This document shows positions 15,463 to 23,342 of a stretch of DNA of 35,368 bases, piece after piece. Source of the stretch: JAGMDK01 sp023128695 (GTDB taxonomy: Bacteria; Planctomycetota; Phycisphaerae; UBA1845; Fen-1342); assembly GCA_030628805.1 (NCBI GenBank), contig DAOVQG010000007.1, forward strand, positions 1-35,368, in the 5' to 3' direction. The notes beneath the pieces are model-generated. The model was given only the letters and a program-made list of their open reading frames with translations, had not been told where the DNA came from and did no database searches. Made by a program: the position numbers and the translations under genes. How positions within the stretch are numbered: position 1 is the first letter of the stretch; each line of letters opens with the position of its first letter.

Positions 15463-17298
15463 ATGAATCAGACCACTAGAGAAAGGATGGCAGGGATGCG
15501 CGGCGGCGGGCTCCTGGTGGCGATCGTGGCGTTGTTGTTAATCGGGGGGGCGGTGCGCCTGGCATACATCGAAACCAGCCGGGGGGATACGTTGCGGAGC
15601 CGAGCCGCGAGACAGCAAACGACGCGGCAGTCGATCCCGGCCCTGCGGGGAGAGATTCTGGATACTCGCGGGCGGGTGTTGGCGGGGACGGTCCGCTCGC
15701 CGTCCGTGTATGTGGACCCGGCTCTCGTTGCAGACCCGCGTTACGCGGCGTGTAGCCTGGCACCGATCCTGGGGCTGGAGGCCGGCGAGCTGGAGGACCT
15801 GCTGCGCGAACCGCCGCGGCCGCGGTTCGTATGGCTCAAACGCGGGATCAGCGGCGAGGACCTGGAGGCGTTTGAAAAAGTGGTGGGCCGCTGGCACCTG
15901 CCCGGCTTCGGCGTGCAGTACGAGGTCGCCCGGGTATATCCGCAGGGACGCCTGGCGCCGCACGTGCTGGGCTTCGTCGGCGTTGACCTGGTCGAGGCGA
16001 CGGAGATCACGCCGGCGTACGAGGACCTGCGGGGTTTGGCGGGCGTCGAAGAAGCTTTCAATGACCTGCTCACCGGCAAGCCCGGGAAGCGAACCGCGAC
16101 GGTGGACGTGATTCGCCGGCGCGTGTGCTCGCGGAAGGCCGAGTATGAACCGGCCGTTGACGGGGCGACCATCGTGCTGACAATCGACGCGTTCATTCAA
16201 CAGATCACGCAGGAGGCTCTGGCGGAGGCCTTCAAGGAGCACGAGCCGGAATGGGCCGCGGCAGTGGTGCTCGATCCGCAGTCGGGCGAAGTGCTGGCGA
16301 TGGCAACCATCCCCGACTTCGATCCGGCAGCCCCGTTCCCGGCAGGGTATCACGACGCGACCGAGGAGGAGCGGGAACGCGCGCAAACGACGTGGCGGAA
16401 CCGTGCCGTGGCGGACTCCTACGAGCCGGGCAGCATTTTCAAGCCGTTCGTCGCTTCCTGCGCGCTCGATGAGGGCGTGGTGGCCCTCGACGATGTTTTC
16501 ACGATCAACGGTCCGGAAAGATCGTTCGGGCGGCGTACGATCCACGACACCCACGCCTACAAGTCCTTGGCCGTGCACGAGATCATCAGCAAATCGAGCA
16601 ATATTGGCATGGGGCTCGTCGGGGCCCGCTGCGGGATGGAGCGGCTGAACCGCTATGTGCGGCTGTTCGGCTTTGGTGAAGTCACCGGCGTCGGCCTGCC
16701 CGGTGAGCACTCCGGCCTGGTGCAGGCTTTCTCCCGCTGGAATCCGTCCTTTTCGCCCCAGTCAATCCCGATCGGGCAGGAGATCTCGGTCACGCCGATC
16801 CAGATCGTGACGGCGTTCAGCGTGTTTTGCAACGGCGGCGTGCTGCCGCAGCCGCGGATCGTGCGGGGAGTGATCGGCCCAGACGGGGATACTTTGCAAG
16901 ACTGCTCGCGTCCGGTCGAGGTCCGCCGCGTCTTGTCGGAGGAGACGGCGGAGGCGTTCCGCTGGGAGGCGCTGGTGGAGGCGGTGGAGAAAGGCACGGG
17001 CAAACGAGCGGCCGTGCCGGGCTATCAGGTTTTCGGCAAGACCGGCACGGCCCAGGTCGCGGGCCTTGACGAGGAAGGCAAGATGCGCTACCTGCCCGGG
17101 GATTACGTGGGTTCGTTCGTCGGCGGCGCGCCGGCGGATTATCCCCGCGTCGTCGTACTGGTTTCGCTCTACAAGCCGTCAGCCGGCAAATATTATGGCG
17201 GCACCGTGGCGGCTCCCGCGGTAAAGGAGATTCTCGAAAAAACATTGGCCTACATGCGGGTTCCGCCGGATCTTCCGGAAAGTGTAGCACGGAAATAG
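15463..17298 (+). CDS. ftsI: Peptidoglycan D,D-transpeptidase (class B PBP, FtsI/PBP3 type)
   Basis: A 611-residue class B penicillin-binding protein. One N-terminal membrane helix (LLVAIVALLLIGGAV), then the PBP dimerisation region (RGEILDTRGRVLAGT) and a transpeptidase domain. The catalytic motifs are S324-I-F-K (EPGSIFKPF), S378-S-N380 (SKSSNIG) and K526-T-G (FGKTGTAQV). It crosslinks septal peptidoglycan together with FtsW, encoded five genes later. There are no PASTA domains. ATG 15463, ATG 15487 and ATG 15496 are all possible starts; none has a strong ribosome-binding site, and codons before 15463 belong to a palindromic repeat. Confidence 0.93.
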   Translation: MNQTTRERMAGMRGGGLLVAIVALLLIGGAVRLAYIETSRGDTLRSRAARQQTTRQSIPALRGEILDTRGRVLAGTVRSPSVYVDPALVADPRYAACSLAPILGLEAGELEDLLREPPRPRFVWLKRGISGEDLEAFEKVVGRWHLPGFGVQYEVARVYPQGRLAPHVLGFVGVDLVEATEITPAYEDLRGLAGVEEAFNDLLTGKPGKRTATVDVIRRRVCSRKAEYEPAVDGATIVLTIDAFIQQITQEALAEAFKEHEPEWAAAVVLDPQSGEVLAMATIPDFDPAAPFPAGYHDATEEERERAQTTWRNRAVADSYEPGSIFKPFVASCALDEGVVALDDVFTINGPERSFGRRTIHDTHAYKSLAVHEIISKSSNIGMGLVGARCGMERLNRYVRLFGFGEVTGVGLPGEHSGLVQAFSRWNPSFSPQSIPIGQEISVTPIQIVTAFSVFCNGGVLPQPRIVRGVIGPDGDTLQDCSRPVEVRRVLSEETAEAFRWEALVEAVEKGTGKRAAVPGYQVFGKTGTAQVAGLDEEGKMRYLPGDYVGSFVGGAPADYPRVVVLVSLYKPSAGKYYGGTVAAPAVKEILEKTLAYMRVPPDLPESVARK

Positions 17299-17342
17299 AA
17301 GTGCTTTTGACGCATGTACTGATGTTAGAATATCGATCGAAA

Positions 17343-17428
17343 GGTGTGCCACTGCTCTTGAGCAGTGCCAGGCTTCGCCAACTGCGCCGAAATCGGTAAG
17401 AAACACTGCTCAAGAGCAGTGGTACACC
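17343..17428. repeat. Dispersed palindrome, GTGGCAC type C, nested
   Basis: 25-bp arms with one mismatch (ggtgtgccactgctc... 17343-17367; ...gagcagtggtacacc 17404-17428). Each arm itself contains the perfect palindrome CACTGCTC-tt-GAGCAGTG. Confidence 0.88.
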
Positions 17429-17474
17429 AGCGAGAAAGGATTCTCGTACCAGTGGCTGCGGACGCAAGAACGCC

Positions 17475-17506
17475 GAAGAGCCGCGGGCTGAAGCCCGCGG
17501 CTCTTC
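17475..17506. repeat. Perfect 15-bp hairpin upstream of murE
   Basis: gaagagccgcgggct (17475-17489), loop ga, agcccgcggctcttc (17492-17506). No T tail, so unlikely to be a simple terminator. It lies about 80 bp before the murE start. Confidence 0.88.
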
Positions 17507-17583
17507 TTCAAGTTGGGATAGTCGCTGGTGGATACCAATGGAGTGGAAGCGGCGTGACGCTCCAGGCGGAGATCAAGGTCAAC

Positions 17584-19077
17584 ATGCGAAAGCTACGTGA
17601 ATTGCTTTCCGGACTGGCATCGGAGGAGATGCTGGAAGAGGCCGGCGGGTGGCCGGTGTCCGGTGTGTACGACGACTCACGCCGCGTGCGCTCGGACGGG
17701 ATTTTCGTCGCGGTGAAAGGAACGAACGTCGACGGGCGGCGGTTCATCGGGAATGCGATCAAGCGCGGAGCCACAGTCATCATCGGCGAGGATCTGCCAT
17801 CGGCGGAAGGGGCACTCGTCGTGAACGTCCCGGACGCCCGGGCGGCGCTGGCCACACTGGCTTTACGCTGGTACGACCTCGCGGCCGACGGCACGGGCGG
17901 GCTCAAGCTGGCCGGCATAACGGGCACCAACGGCAAGAGCACGACGGCGTTCATGACCCGCGCGATTCTGCACGCCGCCGGGCTGCGCTGTGCCATGCTG
18001 GGTACCGTATATTACGATCTTTGCGGGCGCAACGTTGCCTCCGGAATAACGACCCCGGGGGTCCTGGAATTGGCGGCCCACCTACGCGAGTGCGCCGACG
18101 GCGGGGCCCAGGCGGCCGTGCTGGAAATCTCCAGCCACGCTCTGGACCAAAAACGGACCGACGGACTGCGGCTGGCGGCGGCGGCGTTCACCAACCTGAG
18201 CGGCGACCACCTGGACTACCACGGAACCTTCGAGAACTACCGGGCCGCGAAAACGCGTCTCTTCGCGGGCTTGGACCCCGACGCCGTGGCAGTCGTCAAC
18301 CGCGACGATCCCAACCATGAGGTGATGATCCGCGCTTGCCCGGCCCGGGTGGTCACCTACGCGATCGAGCGCGAGGCGGACATCCGTGCCACCATCTCGG
18401 GCGGCACCAGCCGGGGCACCGTGTACCACATGCGTCTGGAGGGCCGCGAACTGGTGCTCGAAAACGCGCTCGTGGGCCGGTACAACGTCTACAATGCCCT
18501 GGCGGCGGCGGGGCTGGCCCGGGCCCTGGGTGCCGAGCCGGACAGCATCACGGCCGGACTGGCGTCGGTCCGCAACATCCCGGGCCGGCTCCAGCGGGTT
18601 CCGTGTGTTTGCCCCGCGGACGTTTTTGTGGATTATGCGCATACCGACGACGCGCTCCGGAATGTCCTCGGCGTGCTCCGGCCGCTCACACGCCGACAAT
18701 TGATCGTCGTCTTCGGCTGCGGCGGCGATCGGGACCGCACCAAGCGGCCGCGGATGGCGCGGGCGGCGGCCGACTTCGCGGATGCGATCTTCGTCACCAG
18801 CGACAATCCGCGGACCGAGGACCCGCTCAAGATCATCGACGGCATTTTGGGCGGGTTCGACCCCGACGCTCGGCGGCGCGTCACCATTGAGCCGGATCGC
18901 GCCAGCGCGATTGGAGCGGCCTTGGCGGCGGCGAGCGCGGGCGACGTCGTCCTCATCGCCGGCAAAGGACATGAAAATTATCAGATAGTTGGCCAGCGGC
19001 GAATTCATTTTGACGACGTGGAAACCGCGATTCAGGTGGCGGTCGAAATCCAACGTTTCTGGCCGGGAGATGCATGA
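17584..19077 (+). CDS. murE: UDP-MurNAc-L-Ala-D-Glu:meso-diaminopimelate ligase
   Basis: A 497-residue Mur ligase adding the third residue of the peptidoglycan stem peptide in the cytoplasm. The N-terminal UDP-binding domain has YDDSRRVRSDGIFVAVKG. The ATP loop is GITGTNGKSTTA (Lys118); LEISSHALDQKR and FTNLSGDHLDYHGTFENYR are MurE-typical. VDYAHTDDALRNVL marks the C-terminal domain. DNPR at residues 407-410 is the motif that selects meso-DAP rather than lysine, so the wall should be DAP-type. ATG 17584 has AAGG 5 nt upstream; GTG 17554 is an alternative. It runs into murF with a 3-nt gap. Confidence 0.95.
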   Translation: MRKLRELLSGLASEEMLEEAGGWPVSGVYDDSRRVRSDGIFVAVKGTNVDGRRFIGNAIKRGATVIIGEDLPSAEGALVVNVPDARAALATLALRWYDLAADGTGGLKLAGITGTNGKSTTAFMTRAILHAAGLRCAMLGTVYYDLCGRNVASGITTPGVLELAAHLRECADGGAQAAVLEISSHALDQKRTDGLRLAAAAFTNLSGDHLDYHGTFENYRAAKTRLFAGLDPDAVAVVNRDDPNHEVMIRACPARVVTYAIEREADIRATISGGTSRGTVYHMRLEGRELVLENALVGRYNVYNALAAAGLARALGAEPDSITAGLASVRNIPGRLQRVPCVCPADVFVDYAHTDDALRNVLGVLRPLTRRQLIVVFGCGGDRDRTKRPRMARAAADFADAIFVTSDNPRTEDPLKIIDGILGGFDPDARRRVTIEPDRASAIGAALAAASAGDVVLIAGKGHENYQIVGQRRIHFDDVETAIQVAVEIQRFWPGDA

Positions 19078-19080
19078 CTC

Positions 19081-20505
19081 GTGATCAAGCTTACGCTCGG
19101 TGAAATTGTGCAGGCGATCAGCGGGAGACCGTGGGGCGATTTGCCCACCGTCAGTGTCGGCGGAGTGTCCACGGACTCACGCAGTACGGCGGCCGACGAG
19201 CTGTTCTTCGCCCTGCGCGGGCCGCGGTTCGACGGGCACGACTACGTGGCGGCGGCATTGAAACGCGGAGCAGTGGCGGCCGTCGTCGAGACCGCACGCT
19301 CCGAAGCAGTGGCCCGGGAGTTGCGGACGGCGGACATTCCGCTCCCGGCCGGTGCCGTGCTGATCGAGGTGGACAGCACCATCGCCGCCCTGGCGCGGCT
19401 GGCAACCTATCATCGGCAACAACTGTCCGCGGAGGTCATCGCGGTGGTCGGCAGCAACGGCAAGACCACCACCAAGGCCATGATCCATCACATCCTCAGC
19501 GGCCGGCTGCGGGGGCACAGTTCGCCGAAGAGCTACAACAACGAGATCGGCGTGCCGTTGACCTTGCTGTCGGCCGAGCAGGGGGATGAGTATTTGGTCG
19601 TGGAGATCGGGACCAACGCCCCGGGCGAGGTCGCCGCTCTGGCCCAGGTCGTGCAGCCCGACATGGCGGTCATCACCTGCATCGCCGAGGAGCACCTGGA
19701 GGGACTCGGCGACCTGGACGGCGTGGTGGCCGAGGAATGCTCGATTCTGAGTCAGTTGCGAGACAAGGGGTTCGCCGCGATTAACATCGAAAACCCTGCG
19801 ATCCAGCGTCATATTCCTACTGAGGAACTGCACGTGGCGACCTTCGGGCAACATCCCGAGGCCGACGTTCGGCTGACGGAGTTGAGCTACGAGTCGCCCT
19901 GGCTGCGGTTCAAGCTCAACGAGCGTTTCCCGTTCCGGTTGCGGCTGGTCGGGGCGCACAATGCGGTGAACGCGGCCGGGGCCGTCACGGTCGCCAGACG
20001 ACTTGGCTTTGACTTCGCGGAGGCCGCCGTCCGGCTGGAATCCTTCGTCGCCCCCCCGATGCGGAACGAGGTCATGGAAGTCTGCGGCGTTACCATCGTG
20101 AACGACGCGTACAACGCCAACCCGCAAAGCGCGGCGGCCGCGATCGACGTGTTGGAGCAGATGTCCTGTCGCGGGCAGCGGGTCGCGGTTTTCGGAGAGA
20201 TGCGCGAACTGGGATCGCAGTCGGCGGACCTGCACCGCAAGGTGGCCGAGCGGCTGCGAGAAGGAAACATTGGCCACGTGATCCTGGTCGGCGACGCCAC
20301 CGACCTGATGTACGAGGCGCTGGCGGGCGGGGACCTGTTCGGCCCCAGCATCGAGCGGTGCGCGGGCGTCGATGATTGTCTGGAACGTCTGGGCACCAGC
20401 CTGCGGGCCGGCGACGTGGTGCTGCTCAAGGCCTCGCGGGCGGTGGAATTGGATCGACTGGTTGAGCCGCTGCGCGAGCGGCTGAAAGCGACTCCCGTAA
20501 TGTAG
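19081..20505 (+). CDS. murF: UDP-MurNAc-tripeptide:D-Ala-D-Ala ligase
   Basis: A 474-residue Mur ligase that adds D-Ala-D-Ala to the UDP-MurNAc tripeptide. Visible motifs are GVSTDSRSTAADELFFALRG (MurF N-terminal domain), the ATP loop VVGSNGKTTTK (Lys128), SYNNEIGVPLTLL, and VVEIGTNAPGEVAALAQVVQPDMAVIT. NDAYNANPQSAAAAIDVL and AVFGEMRELG, both typical of MurF, follow. GTG 19081 is the start, 3 nt after the murE stop, with GGGAG about 11 nt upstream, consistent with translational coupling. Confidence 0.95.
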   Translation: MIKLTLGEIVQAISGRPWGDLPTVSVGGVSTDSRSTAADELFFALRGPRFDGHDYVAAALKRGAVAAVVETARSEAVARELRTADIPLPAGAVLIEVDSTIAALARLATYHRQQLSAEVIAVVGSNGKTTTKAMIHHILSGRLRGHSSPKSYNNEIGVPLTLLSAEQGDEYLVVEIGTNAPGEVAALAQVVQPDMAVITCIAEEHLEGLGDLDGVVAEECSILSQLRDKGFAAINIENPAIQRHIPTEELHVATFGQHPEADVRLTELSYESPWLRFKLNERFPFRLRLVGAHNAVNAAGAVTVARRLGFDFAEAAVRLESFVAPPMRNEVMEVCGVTIVNDAYNANPQSAAAAIDVLEQMSCRGQRVAVFGEMRELGSQSADLHRKVAERLREGNIGHVILVGDATDLMYEALAGGDLFGPSIERCAGVDDCLERLGTSLRAGDVVLLKASRAVELDRLVEPLRERLKATPVM

Positions 20506-20506
20506 C

Positions 20507-20553
20507 GTCCGGCGCCCCTGCCGGACGAACCACCGGCTGGAAGCCGGGGCCAC
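20507..20553. repeat. Two short palindromes in the murF-mraY gap
   Basis: gtccggc-gcccct-gccggac (20507-20526). Directly after it, on the minus strand, lies tgtggccccggcttccag..., a reverse-orientation relative of the 30-bp units found at 21741-21890. Confidence 0.8.
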
Positions 20554-20563
20554 AATGTAAGCG

Positions 20564-21712
20564 ATGCTCTATCACTTTTTCTACTGGCTGACCGACGGCA
20601 ACGTAAACTATGCCTACGGGAGCCCCTGGTTCCGGGCCGTCATCGCGGTCCTGGTGGCGTTTGTCATCGTCTGGGCCCTGGGGCCGCCGGTCATCCGCAA
20701 GCTGATCCAATTCAAGATCGGGGATCGGCCGGAGTTCGACCACGCGGCGCTGAACCGGATGACGCAGGCGAAGGAGAACACGCCGACGATGGGGGGGGTG
20801 CTGATCGCCGTCGCGATCGCGGGAGCCGTCCTTTTGCTGGCGGACCTGAGCAACTTCTACACGACCCTGGGACTTTTTTGCCTGGTTTGGCTAGCTGTGC
20901 TCGGCGGGGTGGACGATTGGCTCAAACTGACCGCCGACCGTCGCGCGGGGACCCGTGATGGCTTGCGGCTGTGGGAGAAGCTGGTTTTCCAGGTTGCGCT
21001 GGGGGTAATGTTGGCGATCTTCATCTACCGGTACGGAGCGGTGAATCTGGAGGAGGTCCGTTATCTGGACGTCGACGCGTACTACAGCCCCAACTACAAC
21101 GTGTTGAACATCCCCTTCTACAAGCACGCGCTCACGACCCTCAGCATGCCCGCATTCTACATCATTGCCGTGATCGTCATCGCCGGCACCTCGAACGCTG
21201 TCAACCTGACCGACGGCATGGACGGGCTGGCGAGCGGGTGCATGGCTATGACGTCCTTGGCCTTCATGGTGCTGGCCATCGTGATCGGCAGCCACGATTT
21301 GTCGGTGCAACTGGGGTTTCGCGACATCCAGGGCGCGGATGAGCTGGCGGTGCTGTGCGGGGCGGTGCTGGGGGCCTGCCTCGGGTTTCTGTGGTACAAC
21401 GCGTACCCGGCCCGGGTTTTCATGGGCGACACCGGGGCCCTGCCGCTCGGCGGACTGATGGGCTATGTCGCGATCGTCACCCGCCTGGAATTGTGGCTGT
21501 TCATCGTCGGCGGCGTGTTCGTGATCGAGGCCGTCTCGGTCCTGCTACAGATTTCCCACTACAAGACTACCGGCCGCCGACTGTTTCGCTGCGCCCCGCT
21601 GCATCACCACTATCACCTGGCTGGCTTGAGCGAAACCCAGGTCGTGATGCGCTTCTGGCTGCTCGCGGCCCTGTTCGCGGCGTTTGCCCTGGCGACGATA
21701 AAATTGAGATGA
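20564..21712 (+). CDS. mraY: Phospho-MurNAc-pentapeptide translocase
   Basis: A 382-residue polytopic membrane enzyme with about ten hydrophobic helices. It transfers phospho-MurNAc-pentapeptide to undecaprenyl phosphate, making lipid I at the inner face of the membrane. Catalytic and signature residues are all visible: KENTPTMGG near 65-75, D117-D118 in GGVDDWLK, NAVNLTDGMDGLA, D289 in FMGDTGALPLGG, and the HHHYH cluster in PLHHHYHLAGLSETQVVMRFW. ATG 20564 lies in a gap filled by palindromes and has no strong ribosome-binding site. Confidence 0.96.
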   Translation: MLYHFFYWLTDGNVNYAYGSPWFRAVIAVLVAFVIVWALGPPVIRKLIQFKIGDRPEFDHAALNRMTQAKENTPTMGGVLIAVAIAGAVLLLADLSNFYTTLGLFCLVWLAVLGGVDDWLKLTADRRAGTRDGLRLWEKLVFQVALGVMLAIFIYRYGAVNLEEVRYLDVDAYYSPNYNVLNIPFYKHALTTLSMPAFYIIAVIVIAGTSNAVNLTDGMDGLASGCMAMTSLAFMVLAIVIGSHDLSVQLGFRDIQGADELAVLCGAVLGACLGFLWYNAYPARVFMGDTGALPLGGLMGYVAIVTRLELWLFIVGGVFVIEAVSVLLQISHYKTTGRRLFRCAPLHHHYHLAGLSETQVVMRFWLLAALFAAFALATIKLR

Positions 21713-21740
21713 ATGCTGAAGTCTTGTAGCGGCCGCTACA

Positions 21741-21890
21741 TTGTGTGGCACCGGCTTCCAGCCGGTGATTCTGTGTGGCACCGGCTTCCAGCCGGTGATT
21801 CTGTGTGGCACCGGCTTTCAGCCGGTGATTCTGTGTGGCACCGGCTTCCAGCCGGTGATTCTGTGTGGCACCGGCTTCCAGCCGGTGGTT
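21741..21890 (+). repeat. Five tandem 30-bp hairpin units upstream of ftsW
   Basis: Units start at 21741, 21771, 21801, 21831 and 21861, each ctgtgtggca + ccggcttcca + gccggtgatt with at most one or two changes. Every unit contains the perfect 8-bp stem caccggct-tcc-agccggtg. The array is preceded by the palindrome gtagcggccgctac (21726-21739). It is open in all three frames on the plus strand but is not likely to be coding. Confidence 0.93.
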
Positions 21891-21921
21891 CGGCCGGTAC
21901 GGAGCCCGGCCGCTACATTTG
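21891..21921. repeat. Dispersed palindromic repeat, copy 2
   Basis: Second copy of the 31-bp segment at 907-937, one mismatch. It joins the end of the 30-bp array to the ftsW ribosome-binding site. Confidence 0.85.
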
Positions 21922-21938
21922 TTGTTGAGGAGCTGACT

Positions 21939-23162
21939 TTGACCGCGCTCGAAACCCAGCCGAGATCCGCCGCGACAACCCGGCGTTTGTACGATCCGAG
22001 CGTCGTCTTCATCGTCGGCGTGCTCATGGCCCTGGGGGTCGCGATGGTCTACTCGGCCTCCGTCACTGTGCAGGGGGCTGAATTCAACTGGCGGCAATGG
22101 TGGGACTCGCCGCTTAAGCAGGGTGTCTTCGTCGTCGCCGGCTTCCTGGCGATGCTATTCGCGGCCCACCTGGACTACCGCGTGCTGGCGTGGCAACAGC
22201 GCTGGGACGGCTGGCGGTCCGGGCTGCTGACGCTCATAACACTGGGACTGCTCCTCGCCGTGCTCCTCGTCGGCCATCAGGCCCTGGGAGCCCGGCGGCA
22301 ACTCATGATCCCCGGGCTGCCGTTCGGGTTCCAGCCGTCGGAGTTGGCCAAGATTGTGTTAGTGATCTGGCTCGCCGCACTCCTGACGCGGCCGACCGCC
22401 AAGACGAGCACTGGACGCGGAAGATTCTCCCTGTTGAGAGAGCAGCCGAGTGACAACACGGTACGGCGTGGCGACGTGCGCGACTTCCGCACCGGGTTTT
22501 TCCCGGCCGTGCTCAGTGCCGGGGTGCTGATCGGACTGACGGCGATCGAGGACTTCGGGACGGCGGCCCTGATGGGCGTGGTCATGCTCCTGCTGCTCAT
22601 TATCAGCGGGGCGCGGTGGGCGCATCTGGCGTTGGTGGTGCCGGCGGCACTCGCGGCCGGCGCGCTGCTGATCCTGACGAAGCCCCATCGCATCGACCGC
22701 ATCAAAGCCTTCTTTTCAGATACGCCGGACCTGACGGGAGCGGATTATCAGATAGACCAGGCCATGCTGGCGATCGGCTCCGGCGGGTGGTGGGGCCGCG
22801 GACTGGGAGCCGGCGTGCAAAAGTACGGCTACCTCCCGCAAGACAACAACGACTTCATCCTGGCGATCATCTGCGAGGAACTCGGCGTGGTCGGCGGGAT
22901 CGTCGTGGTGGCCCTGTTTCTGCTGCTGATGTGGCGCGGCTGGCGGATCGCGGCCAACGCTCCTGACCTTTTCGGCCGACTTCTGGCCCTCGGTTTGACC
23001 CTCCTGCTCGGCCTCCAGGCAGCCTTCAACGTCGGCGTCGTGACCAACAGCATCCCGACCAAGGGCATTTCGCTCCCCTTCGTCTCCGCCGGCGGCTCGG
23101 GCGTCGTGTTCCTCGGCTTTGCCGTCGGCCTGCTGGCGTCGGTGGGACGAAAACAGCAATAG
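21939..23162 (+). CDS. ftsW: Septal peptidoglycan glycosyltransferase FtsW (SEDS family)
   Basis: A 407-residue SEDS protein with about ten membrane helices that polymerises lipid II at the septum together with FtsI. Typical features are MALGVAMVYSAS in helix 1, the conserved LPFGFQPSELAKIVLVIWLA, NDFILAIICEELGVVGG, and the signature IPTKGISLPFVSAGGSGVV near the C-terminus. TTG 21939 is chosen because TGAGGAG lies 6 nt upstream; the frame remains open through the 30-bp repeats (giving CGTGFQPVIL repeats), which is an artefact. It is the last gene of the cluster; murD, expected before it, and murG/murC/ftsQAZ, expected after it, are missing. Confidence 0.94.
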   Translation: MTALETQPRSAATTRRLYDPSVVFIVGVLMALGVAMVYSASVTVQGAEFNWRQWWDSPLKQGVFVVAGFLAMLFAAHLDYRVLAWQQRWDGWRSGLLTLITLGLLLAVLLVGHQALGARRQLMIPGLPFGFQPSELAKIVLVIWLAALLTRPTAKTSTGRGRFSLLREQPSDNTVRRGDVRDFRTGFFPAVLSAGVLIGLTAIEDFGTAALMGVVMLLLLIISGARWAHLALVVPAALAAGALLILTKPHRIDRIKAFFSDTPDLTGADYQIDQAMLAIGSGGWWGRGLGAGVQKYGYLPQDNNDFILAIICEELGVVGGIVVVALFLLLMWRGWRIAANAPDLFGRLLALGLTLLLGLQAAFNVGVVTNSIPTKGISLPFVSAGGSGVVFLGFAVGLLASVGRKQQ

Positions 23163-23252
23163 TGCGTGCGGCGATTATGTGCCTGATTGTGGCACAATAA
23201 TAGCCGTATTATCGGCATATATGTTCTTATTGTTAATTCTCGCGAACGACGT

Positions 23253-23281
23253 TTGACATATGTCAAGACCGTGTTTATCCT
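23253..23281 (+). promoter_or_regulatory. Promoter with palindromic operator upstream of the MqsA-like gene
   Basis: TTGACA (23253-23258), 17-bp spacer, TATCCT (23276-23281). The -35 element is half of a perfect 14-bp palindrome TTGACATATGTCAA (23253-23266). A second inverted pair, gtgccac / gtggcac, lies downstream at 23310-23337. This suggests autorepression by the HTH protein encoded just after it (inference). Confidence 0.6.
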
Positions 23282-23342
23282 CTATAGTGAGGATTTGTGG
23301 AAAACAGTAGTGCCACATACTATCCGTGGCGTGGCACAAGAT

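Noticed and set aside
17475..17506. Rho-independent terminator between ftsI and murE
   Set aside because: The stem is perfect but has no T run, and the genes are expected to be co-transcribed; kept only as a repeat.
21741..21890. CRISPR array suggested by five regularly spaced 30-bp repeats
   Set aside because: The units abut with no spacers; it is a head-to-tail tandem repeat, and no cas genes are present.
21741..21938. N-terminal extension of FtsW through the 30-bp repeats
   Set aside because: It encodes only repeated CGTGFQPVIL; TTG 21939 has a good TGAGGAG site and gives the normal FtsW length.
23187..23342. Upstream start for the MqsA-like protein
   Set aside because: The stretch contains the predicted promoter and palindromic operator, and the zinc-finger motif begins at ATG 23343.
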